This document shows positions 47,845 to 60,279 of a stretch of DNA of 64,000 nucleotides, piece by piece (the first letter of the stretch is position 1; every line of letters begins with the position of its first letter). The stretch covers positions 43,276,001-43,340,000 of the forward strand of contig CM034546.1 in assembly GCA_020055645.1 (NCBI GenBank). The letters are read 5' to 3'. Below the pieces are notes generated by a model. The model was not told the DNA's origin, made no database searches, and saw only the letters and a list, made by a program, of their open reading frames with translations. The stretch is from Tomocerus qinae. Lineage: Eukaryota > Arthropoda > Collembola > Entomobryomorpha > Tomoceridae. The position numbers were made by a program, and so were the translations under genes.

Positions 47845-48510
47845 CACAGAAAAGAGATAAAGCAATAAATTTACCAATCTATCTATGTATGTATGTCTGG
47901 TAGGAGAGCCTAGGAAACATGCATACATTACGTAACGCAAAATCCTCCCCAATTTGTAACGCAAGTGCTGACTGTAAAAATTTTGGATACCACCTCCTCT
48001 TCCCCCACCAACTACACACGTAATATATGCAGGTTCCTTAAAACCAAAATGCGCATGCTCTCTTCCTCTAAACCAACGAAATGAGTTGTTTCATAATTTA
48101 TTATGACATCAAAACAATAATAGACATTTACCTAAAAATAATAATGATAATGATAACAATGATTAGCGAACGGGGACATTTTGTAATGATCGTAATGTGT
48201 ATATTAATTAGCATTTCAAAACTTCTAATGCAAATTAGTTCTGCTAAATCGACAAATTATTTTATATTTTTAGTATTTTTTAGTAGAGTTGTTGTTACTT
48301 TTTGATGCCCCCTTGATTTCTTTGAGCCAGTTTGCACACCTTTTTTGTACAATTAAATAAAATTATGTAGTACTTGTTAACATTAAAAGCTTAATGAAGT
48401 ACCGATAATTTTTGGAATTGTTTTTGTTACTGTAATGGGTGGCCTAAAGATTTTCACTTGTGTGCTAGGTTCCACCCCCTTAGCTGGGTTCACTAGTTTA
48501 ATTAATATTC
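47845..48510 (+). repeat. RepA copy 6 (full, forward)
   Basis: Runs from GATAAAGCAATAAATTTACC and TCTGGTAGGAGAGCCTAGG through ATGCGCATGCTCTCTTCC and TTAGCATTTCAAAACTTCT to CTTAGCTGGGTTCACTAG. It is the best reference copy for the family, about 650 bp. The start fragment recurs reversed at 53128-53170. Confidence 0.7.
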
Positions 48511-48600
48511 TTGAATGATAAAAATGTTTCTAAATATTTTCTTCCAAATTGTATTTTCCTAAATACAGATTTAAGTTATCTGATAATATAAAAATCTATA

Positions 48601-49578
48601 GGGGAGACTGGGTATAGTGTACGAATGGGTATAGTGTACGAAGTTAAGAGTTTTTATAGAATCTGTGATTTTTTGTGGTCGGCAAAATTTTCAAAATTTG
48701 AAGTATGGTTTGGAGGACTTGCTAACAAAAAGTTGTTAACTTCAGGCTCTAACTACGTTTTCTAAAAATCAAATTAACTTTTCGGATGCCAAAAATGCCC
48801 AAAAGTAAACTTTTGCCGATTTACAACATTTTGCACACAGACTCTTTTCAAAACAATCTAGTGATACAAATTTTTTGACTAAGTGAAAAAGCTCTCATAA
48901 CTGATATCCGATGCTCATTTAGGCTATCATTTTGAAAGTTTTTTATAAAAACATATTTAGGTCGAAGAAGCCATAATGGGGATAGTGTACGAGAAATCAA
49001 ATGGGTATAGTGTACGAACATTGGAATGACCCCTTTTGGCTAATGACATTTATTTTTCAACCATACGTGATGCGTTAAACATTACTGAATGCCCCCCATT
49101 AATTTCACAAGTTACATCTGCAAATATTTCCCAAATTACTGGGTGGTTGTTTTTTAACCATAGAAAATGCCTAATAAAATACCTCATTTGATACATCAGG
49201 GAAAAATAATTTTAGAAAACCAACAACTATTACGATGATCATGAAACAATAGAGATATCACTATCAGCATCCGTGGCAGCATCCTAAGAAATGGAACCGC
49301 CAGATTTGGGAAGACAACATCGAAATAATAGTATTCGTACACTATCCCCAGGGTATTCGTACACTATACCCAGTCCTGGGTATAGTGTACGAAAAAAGTG
49401 ACATCCATAAAATATTTTCTGTTGGTTTTGATAGTAATTAAAATTATGTGTAAAAATAGGGTAACTGAGCCTATGTATGTAGACATTATATGCAAATAAT
49501 GAAATGAATTTATATCCCTCAACGTGATTTTATAGGACCGTCTAAACGAAAAGTTCGTACACTATCCCCAGTCTCCCC
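48601..49578. mobile_element. 978-bp TA-flanked TIR element with GGGTATAGTGTACGA boxes
   Basis: Left end GGGGAGACTGGGTATAGTGT and right end mirror ACTATCCCCAGTCTCCCC, flanked by TA (48599-48600, 49579-49580). The box GGG(T/G)ATAGTGTACGA appears about eight times in both orientations: a doublet at the left end, two near 48978-49020, a cluster at 49330-49395 and one at the right end. No transposase frame is present. TA flanks and end sequence suit the Tc1/mariner-pogo group. Confidence 0.8.
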
Positions 49579-49580
49579 TA

Positions 49581-52500
49581 CCAGTCCTCAGGTCTTATCA
49601 CACTGCTAAAATAACTCAACATTCTGAATACATCAAACGATAAAAATTTAAGAATTTCATTACCACCAAATGTTTAGTTTAGATTTAACTTCTGTCTGTA
49701 GAGTGGTAATCTTTGTTAGTAGGTTTGTTAAATGGTAATCGACATACTTTCTTAGAAACAATGAAAAAATTCTTCTCACATACGCCTTTCCATACGCTAT
49801 ACAACGTATGCAACTTATTTAACTACATTTAAAAATAATTAAATTTTCACAGAGAATTACCTACAGCTTAGTTTTATCGCTTATTTTGCAAATAGCTTTT
49901 GTCCTCACGGTGTTTTAAAGTCTGAGTACTGGAAGGAAGTAATACTAACATTGCATGCGTATTTTAACTTGTTTGCATTAGCCTATTCGTGCTGACAGTG
50001 TGTTTAATGCTACATTACAGGATGGATAAACCATTTGAAATACATTGATTTACCCTACACTACTACGGAATAAGAAGTTCTAGCCGACAAATTGGCGACG
50101 ACTGTGTAAATAATGTCGACTGAAAAACAATTCCATATTATAGGACTTTTAAATAATTATATGTACTTAAGGTCTCAGTCTTTTCTGATATTAAATTCGT
50201 GTAATATGAAACCAATATGCTTTTTTGATGTAGTACAACCAATGCTGTGTTATAATTCTTCATTCGAGGAACATACAAATATTATCTACTTATAGTTCTT
50301 AGAGCGGAAAGGTAATTAGAGGTTCCACATCGTACTACTTCAATATCTAATAAAATAACCGTCATTGAGGTATTATGCTTTAATTTGTTTACATTAATTT
50401 TAATATTAGGGCTATAATAGTTTTTTAAAAATTGGATTTTCTTTATTTGAATGGACATTCTACGTTTAATATTGTTTACCGACTAAACTTGGTTTAACCT
50501 TTCGAGGAATAAGGCCTTGAGTTCTATCCGAAAAACTGACGATAACTTAGTAAATAATGTTGATTCAAAAACCCCAGATATATGATAGCCTTTCCTTATG
50601 TTAAAATCAAGTAGCATGAAAGATCAATACATTTAAGCTTCTCTGATGTTGTTTGGCGCAAGCAATGCTGTTTCATATTTATTTATTGGTATTTCGAATT
50701 GGTATCATTTCCTAGCTAGGGATTTTTCTGTTTAGTCTTTAAATCTATATCTATAGTAGGCAAAAGGAAGCTTAAAAATGTGAAACATAGCAAGTACCTT
50801 CTTATTTAAGCTTTTAGTAGTTTCAAGAGGGTGACAGTGACACAGACGCGCTTTAGTAAAGAATATTTTATTGCCAACCAGTTCTTTTATAGCCACAAAA
50901 GTATTAATATGCTAATGTAAAAATAAAGTGAACAACAAATCTACCAAAATACTAACAACATCACAAGCAAGAAAACAAATACCTCGGAATATATTTTAAA
51001 ATAACAGCCGTGCTTTATTTCATCAGTATAAACTCACTGCGTATTATTTGCGGCAAATGTCCTTCAGATCAATAGTTTTAAAAGCAGAATATCCTTTAAT
51101 ATTAGAAGTAAGTTTTAGTCCACTTGGAAATCCAAATGACAGGAAACAGTAAAGTCAAACTCAAAGCCAACGATTTAGTTGTTGAGATGAGTGGGATGTA
51201 TAGATTATGCTCGTGTATTTCGTTTCCGCGTACCTAGCCTTGTGAGAAATCAGTTCGCACGTGACTTTCACATTTAGAATTTCAAATTTTATATTTTTTA
51301 CATTTACAATTTTATATTTTTTACATTTACTTTTTAATAGTTTCTACAGGTTTACTAATGCGGGTTTCCTCGTAGGCTTCCTTAATCAACCGTATTTAAT
51401 TTGGCATCGTCAACAGAGAATTGTAGTAAATTGTAGAGAAAGATAAGCACCAATACCAATAGTAAAAGAGTAATATACTGACGAAGCCAAATTAAATACC
51501 GAAGTCCGTGCACAGAGTATATTTTATTTGTACCTACAACTAAAAAAACAATTTTATGCATACGATAAGTAAAACCAAAATATTTTCATAATTATGCACT
51601 TACTCATCATGCGGTACTCCTGCTTTGGTGTGTGGAATTGGGATTGGTTAACTCTTGCCAAGGATACCCTAGCTATGTCTGCTTTAGGATAAATTTTGGC
51701 TCTATAGCTGTAAATGCTTTAACTTCCGCCATAGTAACCCCTATATTGCTAAGATAACTTTGGCTTCCTTTTTAAAACCTAGAATTTTTTAAACATTTTT
51801 AAATGAAAATTAATTTTAAAAAACTTTACATCCTTAGCTATAGCAAAAATCTTTACTATTGCCAAACAACTTTGCTTTCTTTTAAGTTAGGGGTGATCCA
51901 CATATTACGTCAGCACGTTAGGGGGACAAACGAAAAATGAAAATAAAACGTTTTTAATATAATGAAGCGTGAAGATGATTGTCGTCTTTAGAGTGTTCCA
52001 TAGCGTCTTTTGGTTTAATTTACTTTTTTTACATTTGTGCTGTCGCTTACAGAATAAATTTGACATGATTGCAATCTTTTTTGCAACAAATGGGGTTTCA
52101 TATAAATTTTTACACAAGTAAAATGACTTAAGTATATTCGACAGCTCAATATCAGAGACCAGATTTTCCGTATTGATACAGCCTTTGATTTGGAGTCTTT
52201 GTACATTGATTTTTTATTCTTTCCTTTCATTTTTTGATAGTTGTCATCGATATTCATTGTGCATGTTACATTTTAGTAGATATATTGCACCTAAGTTAGC
52301 TACTGGTAATGAATGGTTTGAATCAACTTATCAACGTGTGTCAATGGTGCAGATATTTTTCAGAGGTACATTACAATAGAAGGGTACAGTTATACGAATT
52401 TTAACTTTGTAGTGAGTTTATTCAAAAAAGAATGTCATTCTTCCAGATCATCAATGCTGCTAATAAATTTAAAAAGATATCCGTGTCAAAATATTTTGAC

Positions 52501-53300
52501 TTAATTTCGAAATACGTTAATGGATCCAGGGTGTCAGGTTTACGAAGAGAAAAGGCATTATGTTATGTTATTCTGTAATGTATATGTATGCTATATTATG
52601 CGATTGTAATTTTGTATTCCCACGATGTTGAGTTGGAAGTGCGAGAGGACCATGGCCGTGGCCATGTTTGACGATAGTGGCAGTGTGCTCAGCGGAACGG
52701 ACGAAGCCACAGATCAGAAATAATTGGCTCTTTTTTATAATAATTTCCTAAATTCCATTAATTGACATAATTCCACATTTGACCTTATAATATGTCTGAT
52801 TGAGTTCCATAATTCGAATATAAAGCAAAATTCAGCTAGCTGTTAAATAAAATCCGGCCTAAAGTGAAATACATTTTGTAGTTCTGATTTCCCATCATAA
52901 GACATTAACTTAGAGCGGACATTGAAGATTTCATAAGTCACAAAATCATACAACAGTTAGTCACAGCAGATGAACAAAATTCGAAATAGTTATTGGCATT
53001 TAGAAGGGTCTTTCTAATTGGCTGGTAACAACACAGGGTGTAGTTGATTGTATTATGCAATATTCATCGCATATACGCCCTTGTGCATTTAGATTCTCTC
53101 TACCATTCACACATATTATGTGTTGCATAGGTAGATAGATTGGTAAATTTATTGCTTTATCTCTTGTGCGTGTACAGAGTTTACCAATACTATTTAGGAT
53201 TTGGAAAAAATAATGAAATATTTAATGACTTAAATGATCCAACAACACTATTACTATTGTGCATATTTAAATAGCGTTACATAGAGCCAAAATTATTTCA
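49581..53300. other. gene-free spacer between receptors 1 and 2
   Basis: No gene is supported. It contains a diverged tandem duplication (50095-50270 resembling 50535-50690, sharing TAAATAATGT(C/T)GA and CAATGCTGT) and a block at 50880-51290 that recurs at 60280-60660. The remaining sequence is AT-rich with no recognisable feature. Confidence 0.5.
50880..51290 (+). repeat. segmental duplication block SD, copy 1
   Basis: Shares with 60280-60660 a long collinear stretch, including AGTGAACAA, GTCCTTCAGATCAATAGTTT, GCAGAATATCCTTTAATATT, AGTAAGTTTTAGTCCACTTG and CTAGCCTTGTGAG. Each copy lies downstream, in transcription sense, of the next receptor gene, so the block travelled with the receptor unit. 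Confidence 0.75.
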
Positions 53301-53312
53301 AAAATGCAAATT

Positions 53313-56026
53313 TTAACGAAATGTTAAAATGCATTGCATCGTTCCCAAAGTAACCGAATACACAAATTTAAGTTGCTTGTTTTTACTTATAATTGCAAAT
53401 CGACCGATGTAAAACTTACATGTTCTACAAGATTTAGCAAATTTTTTGAAAGGGAATTTTTCTTCTTTGGATAGAGTAGTAACTGATTTATATTTCCAAG
53501 ACTCGATACATGAAGATGACGACTCAAATACTATCGAAGTAGTGAAGAGTACGATCAACCAGGAAATGAACATTAAAATAGCCCATAGTAAAACTAACAG
53601 AAACTTCCAGGGTTCTATCCACGAACGATGCAGGATGAGCAGATAATTGGCCAAGTACAGTTGTCTCTTGAACAAGAAGTTGGAAGCGAAGAAAAAGACA
53701 TTGTACACACTATTAGCATCAAGGACGATTAGCTGTAATAATCGATAGATTTTGGGAATATTTGATGAAGCTCTGAATGAATCTTCCGTTTGGTACATTT
53801 TTCTGCCAAAACTAAAATTAGAAATGTTTCACATTATATTCCTTTTTAAGAACAGCATAATTACATTTTTTACTGTTGGTTAGTTTTAAATTACCTCAAT
53901 TCGTCAAAGAAAATTTTGAAATTTGGGCAACAAAGAAGTGCAACAGCTATATGAAATAGCGCCAATCCAAATCCGCAAAAGACGAACCAAATATGAAATG
54001 ACGCCAAAAGCGTAAAATATAAATAATTGAAGTTGGTAGGATCAAGTAGCGATGTCATGAAAAATGAATCGAATGGAATTATGAATATTCCACTTCCAAA
54101 TATTATTGGATACGTGACAGCAACTACGAGTCCCAGGAAAAGAAGTACGTCTGCTATATCAATTCTGTTTCGGTATTTTCTTCTGAAGTATTTCTCTAAT
54201 AAAAAGATTATTATTGCGTTAAATATATTACTACTTCAAATAAAAGATACAATGGGCTTATTTATGAAGACTTTGGTGGGCGAAGCCAAGGCTTGGCTGC
54301 CAAGCACGTATCAAGAAGGTGGCCCGGTCCCCCCCTAAGTGTCCAGAAAAAGATATCCAAAAAGTGTTTTACGATTTGTGCGAATATGCCCAAATTTTAC
54401 TAATATTTGCCCAAACCAAATTTCTGGATACGTGCTTAGCCGAAGCTCTTGTTAAATCTTTCAAAAACACAGCAAATTCTTTTAAAAATTGTTTCTTAAG
54501 TCATTTATACATCAACAGTAAAACAAGTGTGGTATGTTCATGTCCCCCTTAAATTAGTGGGCTGGCTAAGCTTTAAAGGTGACAGTCGTATACATACTTC
54601 AGGTACTGGCTTTCTCAAAGACCTTTGCGCGGTAGCGGAAACTTTTAATAGGTCACACAGTAATTACATTTTGAGTCTTGTTTACACTGCACTTAATTTT
54701 GAACCACTCAAATTATTTCTAACTTACGAAGGACTATGAGAAGCCCTGCAATCCGTGATAACCAGAGACCGGAAAGGTAGGATGGATAACTTATACTGCT
54801 ATTGCTACGATATTCATTTTAGAAGTTAGCGATTCATGACAACATTCAAGGAGCTCAAATAAAATATGTTTTTGGTTTCGAATTTTAAATCCTAAAAAGT
54901 CATATCTGACGGCTCAATAGTTTGCAAAAATTGAGAGAAATTTAAAGGGCATAAATTCTAATACCTAGTAAACGTCTCTTTTAATTTTTAAGTCTAATTT
55001 TTCTCAGTGATTTGAATTTGGGCAGTAAACGTCGTGTGACGTACGGAGTCTGGTATCGGTTTTAATTTAATACGATGTCGGGGCTTAATTTATTAGAATG
55101 GCGGGTACCTGAAGCAATTTTCTTTGCCATAAGTTCTGAAATGCTTAACCATTACTGGCTTCCGGCATACTCTGGTCGAAAATTTTACATGACAAACGAA
55201 AATTGATATTTAAGTCCTTATAAAATTTTAAGAAAATTAATTTATGTTTAATATTTTGGTATTTTTTGACGAAATGAGCCAAAAATGCCTAAAAATTTAT
55301 ATACCTAATTGAAAGTAAATTTCATTTCGATTTCAATCAGGAAGGATTTTCAACTATGTGGACCTCAAATAGTAAAGTATGCTTTGCATATTTAGGGCCA
55401 ATATACCTTTTCGATTTCTGGGATTAAGATAACTCTAGTTACCAGGCACGTATCCAGGAATTTGACCAAGGGGGGGCACCAAAATATTTTCCTAAAGCGA
55501 AGACATATTCGCCCGAAGCGCAAAATGTTTTGGATTTTTAACCTTTTTTTACAATAAAATCGCCTTTTTCTGGAAGTTTAGGGGGGCCCGGAAACCTCCG
55601 CCCCCCTCTTGATACGTGCTTGCTAATTACAAGTTACAAGTAGTTTTAAAATTGTATGAACTTACTGCGCAATTGAGAGAAGGTCGTAATCATGACGTTG
55701 CCAGTTGTTATTATCGTATTCCTTTTGAGTATTGTTACGTGAATAATGACCAGTGGAATAGCAATTCCTAAAACGAAGACGTAACTCACTAAAGCAGAAA
55801 TTTTGTCACCGTGAAATGTCTCATATGCAGCTCTGGCCAAAAGGTAGAACCAAAAGATGTGCGTGTACAGAACAAAGAGATACCACTTTAACCTGACCCA
55901 TTTGTTAGTAGACCATTCCAAATACTTGCCTGGACAGTTTGAATTCCATTGAAATGGCACACCTCCCCAGATATTGCCCCATTTCAAGTACCATGAAACT
56001 AATGTTCTAGTAACGGCTTTTACCAT
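53313..56026 (-). CDS. chemoreceptor-like multi-TM protein 2 (386 aa, 3 exons)
   Basis: Exons in reading order: 56026-55666 (361 nt), 54195-53895 (301 nt), 53811-53313 (499 nt), the same lengths and phases as receptors 1 and 3, with no stop. N-terminal VKAVTRTLVSWYLKWGNIW, exon 2 start KYFRRKYRNRIDIADVLLFL, C-terminal end SVTLGTMQCILTFR. Substitutions relative to receptor 1 are spread over the protein and the reading frame is kept, which suggests selection. Intron 1 holds the element 54301-55622, and its upstream region is split by a hAT-like element at 56182-58347. Probably a ligand-gated channel-type chemoreceptor if the family call is right. Confidence 0.7.
54301..55622. mobile_element. 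1.3-kb TIR element in intron 1 of receptor 2
   Basis: Perfect 15-bp ends CAAGCACGTATCAAG (54301-54315) and mirror (55608-55622), followed on each side by G/C-rich GGGGGCCCGG-like sequence. An internal second version GGCACGTATCCAGG with GGGGGGGCACC lies at 55446. No clear target duplication was made out. Short open frames inside have no known motif. Confidence 0.65.
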
Positions 56027-56344
56027 TGTGACGAATATTTAAGTGCAAGATATTATCTCCAGTCACAAAGCAGTCCCAGACTTTGAGGAACTTGGCAAAT
56101 ATCTAAACAATGATATCAAATTTTCTATTAACAGTGGTCAATGCAACAAATCTATGGTATTCTGTTAACTAAAGTCTCAAACAGGGCCGGTGAGGTTTTA
56201 ATGATGCCCGGGCAAACGCTATTTTGATGCCCCTTTTACTAACTTTAATGTCATTCCAGAATTTTTAAGAACCAACAAAAATACTTTTGTGACACAAAAT
56301 ATACTAAAATAGAATAGTAATAGTATGCCAAATTTAAAACACAC

Positions 56345-56850
56345 TACAAGATTGAGACGCTTAAGATGAGACTGTTAGATTGAGATGGTTTGGGTAGTTA
56401 CTGGTTGGGTTGAGACGGTTTGGAGAGATACTGGCTGAGTTGAGATGGTTTGGGAAGCTACTGGCTGGGTTAAGACGGTTTGGGTAGATGCTGGTTGGGT
56501 TCAGACATATGGATTAAGGCGTTTTGACTTAAGACGGTTTGAGTCGAGAAGTTTTGGATTGAGACGGTTTGGGGTTAGATGGTTTGGGTTTGGACGGTTT
56601 GGGGTGAGATGGTTTGGGGTGAGATGGTTTGTGTTGAGACGGTTTTGATTGCGACGGTTTAGATTGAGAAGGTTTGGGTTGAGACGGTTTAGATTTTAGA
56701 TTCAGAAGTTTTGGATTGGGACGGTTTGGGTTGAAACGGTTTGAGTCGAGAAGTTTTGGATTAAGACTGTTTGGGATGAGACGGTTTGGATTTAGAAGGT
56801 TTGGGTTGAGACGGTTTGGATTTAGAAGGTTTGGGTTGAGACGGTTTAGG
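56345..56850. repeat. GAGACGGTTTGGGTT minisatellite
   Basis: Degenerate units of 15-30 bp built from TTGAGACGGTTTGG and TTTAGAAGGTTTGGG, at least 20 units, inside the hAT-like element. They create open frames with Arg/Phe or Pro/Asn/Lys repeats on either strand. Confidence 0.85.
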
Positions 56851-57075
56851 AAAAAAGTATAATCAGAATCATTTCTAAACTGTAAAAAAACTTTCCATGA
56901 AAGCATAAATATATTGTACTCTGTTTCTCTTTCAATTTTAATTAATTGATGAAAAAGGGTATATAATTGCTCCAAGCATACTAGAAAATGTACGATGTAC
57001 TACGATAATAATATGTAATTTTTTTGTCGATATCGATTTAGAAATGAGGAGCGTTACACACACGGTAATATAACA

Positions 57076-57760
57076 ATGTATATTAAATACTGTTACGATC
57101 ACAACCACAGGATATGGCTATCATAAAAACCGCAGTCGAAGTCTCTTTTCATTGGTGGATTCAAATTATTTTTAGCCAATAGGATTGTATCTTTCATTTT
57201 CAAAACTTTATATGGTTTCCATAAATCACCCCGAGGGGGAATGTTTATTTTTGTTTACTACATTTCATTACAACAAACAATACACTAAATACACACGTCG
57301 TCAAAGAATATTTTAAACTATTTTCTGTAATTGCGATTAAATGCCAAATTCTGCACGAAAACGATTAAATCTCCAGATGAGACGTTTATATCTCCAGACT
57401 GGCTGAATTTGAATACCTAAACACTCAATGTACTCTATTTTACAACAAGAAAATATGAACAATCATGAATGTTTATGGTTCCATGTATGGACTTGTTCAT
57501 TGTTCGTATCGTCGTAAAATTAGACATAATATTATATTAATGTGTGTATTCAGTGTATTATGTATGTTGTAATGAAATGTAGTAAACAAAAATAATGATT
57601 CCCCCTTGGAGTGATTGTTTGAAATCATATATAAAATTTTGTAATTGAAACCTGCAGTTCTATTGGCTAAAAACAATTAGAATCCACCGATGAGAAGAGA
57701 CTTCGACTGCGGTTTTTATGATATAGCCATATCCTCTAGTCGTGATCGCAACAGTAATCT
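57076..57760. repeat. large palindrome inside the hAT-like element
   Basis: Arms of about 220 bp: CAGGATATGGCTATCATAAA, then ACCGCAGTCGAAGTCTCTT, on the left and their mirror on the right, with a loop of about 235 bp around 57300-57535. Confidence 0.7.
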
Positions 57761-57894
57761 ATACTGTCTCACTATTTCTGGGGTTTCTGTGAAGTTTAGT
57801 GGTACATCCCAAACCAAAGAAACGATCAAATAATGCCCATTGCAATATGCCTCGAATTTGTCACTCTATAGTAACGCATTTGTTAATATCAACT

Positions 57895-58115
57895 CCCTTA
57901 CAAGGCGGAGACATAGATGAGGTTTCCTGGATTTTTGCACCCAATTCGTATTCTCCTTACTACCACAGAGAGGTAGGCACCCAAACCAAATAACCATGGT
58001 TACTTTCGGCTTGGGTGATTACTTCTCTGTGGCAGTATAGGTAGAATATTCGAATTGGGTTCATACTTGGGGAATATCCCTTTATGTCTTCACATTGTAA
58101 TGGAGGCATCTTGGC
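57895..58115. repeat. RepC palindrome, copy 2 (centred on CCATGG)
   Basis: GGAGACATAGATGAGGTTTC, TTGCACCCAATTCGTATTC and CCACAGAGAGGTAGGCACCC on the left mirror the right side up to TTTATGTCTTCACA. The centre is CCATGG near 57997. Related to 11085-11260. Confidence 0.7.
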
Positions 58116-58355
58116 CCATTGTTTAAAACAATCGAATGGCGTGATTAGTAACACAATACAACGGAAATAAACCAATTATTGGCCTCTGTCTCTGCATTGT
58201 TCTCGAGAAATCATTTTCTATTAGCTACTTTGGGATACTAATATATCTTGCAAATGGAAAAAAAATTTTTTTCGCTCGTTTTGCTGCCCCCTACAGCTTG
58301 ATGCCCGGTGCCGTCGCCCCGGTCGCCCCCCCAATTGCCCGGCCCTGGTCTCAAA

Positions 58356-58900
58356 GATTCAAAATTATTCGATAATTATATTATTTGTGATTTGAACTAC
58401 ATTCCCTGATAGAATTATTTGGATTATTATATAGCCAAAGTGTTATGTATAACCTTAAAACACCCAGCAGCAAGTCAAAACTTGAATGGACTTCAATTTT
58501 ACAGTAAGAAAGGGATTGACCGAGTTGATAATTCGTTCTGATATTTTCTATATACTAAGGAAATGAATATGAATGGAGACTAACCCACACCATAGAAAGG
58601 TTGATGCTTTGGATTTCTTTCTACTAAAAGTCCATACGACATTGGCAGAGTAATGAAATATTCAATATCCAATTATACCTAACTATTTAACATGGGGTTC
58701 TCTTTCTCTTGTATATAGTATAAGCTGAAGTATGACTATGGGAGCGATTTCCATGTATAATAATAGCCATTTATATTAAACTTGAGTCAACACTTTTTGC
58801 AGCAAGCAAAACAAAATATTATTATAACTTTCCATTATAACTATCTATTATAACTAATAAAATTAACCAGTCCTACGGACGGGGAATAATATGCAATTAT
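58356..58900 (-). promoter_or_regulatory. conserved upstream block of receptor 2 (displaced)
   Basis: Continues the homology to the receptor 1 and 3 upstream regions after the hAT-like insertion: CAGCAGCAAGTCAAAACTTG, GGACTTCAATTTTACAGTA, GAGTTGATAATTCGTTCTGA and GGAGACTAACCC. The insertion moved this block about 2.2 kb away from the gene. Confidence 0.5.
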
Positions 58901-59039
58901 CGAACCAGCATAATAATATTGTACCAAATCCATCGTCATTTAGCCTAACAGTAAAATGTTTTCAGAATAGTAAATGAGTGAAATCACCGCCTGATTTTCA
59001 TAATATATCATTAATTTTATATCTAGATAACAACCCCGT

Positions 59040-59400
59040 AATCATAAAGGGCGCTGCCATTTTAAATAACCCTGTCATTTTAAATAGCCCGTCATAATCA
59101 TAATCTTCATTTTAAGTAGCCAGTCATCATATTCATTTTAAATAGCCCGTCATAATCTTCATTTTAATTAGCCCGTCATAATCTTCATTTTAAATTTAAA
59201 TAGCCCCGTCATATTTTTCATTTTAAATAGCCCCGTCATATTTTTCATTTTAAATAGCCCCACTATAATCTTCATTTTAAATAGCCCAGTCATAATGTAC
59301 ATTTAAAATAGCCCCGTCGTAATGTACATTTTAAATAACCTCGTCATTTTAAATAGCCTTGTTATTTAAATAAACCCCGTTATTTTAATCCCCTTGGTTT
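59040..59400. repeat. degenerate CATTTTAAATAGCCCCGTC minisatellite
   Basis: Units of about 18-30 bp containing TTTTAAATAGCCCCGTCATA. The complement (GACGGGGCTATTTAAAA) closely resembles the unit of the 4700-5160 array. Homogeneity fades after 59400 into CCCCGTTATTTTAAT pieces up to about 59590. Confidence 0.85.
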
Positions 59401-59984
59401 TAATCTAACTTCTTGTTTTAATTAAACTCACATTGTTTTTCATAAACGTTATTTTAATCCAATTTAAAGCTTTAATCAGCCTGGCCTTGTCATTTTAATT
59501 AACCCTACTATTTTAATCGTCCTTGTTAATTAGTTTTAGTCTGCCCCGATATTTTAATTACCCCCTGCATGTTAATTGACCCAACTAATTTGTTTTAAGT
59601 TATGAATGATTCGACATTCACGCGATTTTATGCGTATTGTCACGACTGTTCATTTCTGCGTTCCTGGCAACCCCAACGGAGTACTACAGTCTGCGCCACA
59701 TATACATTGCGGTACTCTATACACAGGTTCCTTATACATGTACATTTTCAAATCAATTTCAAAATTTTTGAAATCCAAACATTGAAAAACGAAGCCCGAG
59801 AGCTAGGCTTTAAGTTTGAGTCATAAGCAGCTCCTCAAAAAGTTTCATAATGATCGGTGGAAAACTAAAGGAGGATATTATGAACATAATTTCCTAAACC
59901 CCTGCTCTTTACATGTAAAAATCTGACTTTCAAATATCATAAAATTATTTCTATGAGATATCATTTATTTTCTGACTGATATAT

Positions 59985-60190
59985 ATCTAGTAAAAATCTA
60001 GTAGAATAAATCTAGTAAAAATCTATTAGAATAAATCTAGTAAAAATCTAGTAGAATAAATCTAGTAAAAATCTAGTAGAATAAATCTAGTAAAAATCTA
60101 GTAGAATAAATCTAGTAAAAATCTAGTAGAATAAATCTAGTAAAAATCTAGTAGAATAAATCTAGTAAAAATCTAGTAGAATAAATCTAA
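59985..60190. repeat. 25-bp minisatellite
   Basis: About eight nearly identical units, ATCTAGTAAAAATCTAGTAG plus AATAA; one unit has CTATTAG. Confidence 0.9.
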
Positions 60191-60279
60191 ATGGTAGTTA
60201 CTAGAGGTACAGGAATTGCTGTTATTATAGAGATACTGTGCCATATAATTTCTATTTTGTGGCAGTATTGTATATGTTA

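Larger units (their letters stand above)
56182..58347. mobile_element. 2166-bp hAT-like element upstream of receptor 2
   Basis: Ends CAGGGCCGG and mirror CCGGCCCTG, with the 8-bp direct repeat GTCTCAAA at 56174-56181 and 58348-58355. Receptor 3 shows the unoccupied counterpart near 63760 (AAGTCTCAAAATTATCCG). CAGGG ends plus an 8-bp duplication are hallmarks of hAT. It contains a GGTTTGG minisatellite (56345-56850), a palindrome at 57076-57760 and RepC copy 2. No transposase is present. Confidence 0.85.

Noticed and set aside
54319-54739. Two plus-strand frames of 70-77 codons in the receptor 2 intron element
   Set aside because: No recognisable domain and no DDE pattern; not enough to call a transposase.
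56445-56975. Arg/Phe-rich and Pro/Asn/Lys-rich frames
   Set aside because: Translations of the GGTTTGG minisatellite.
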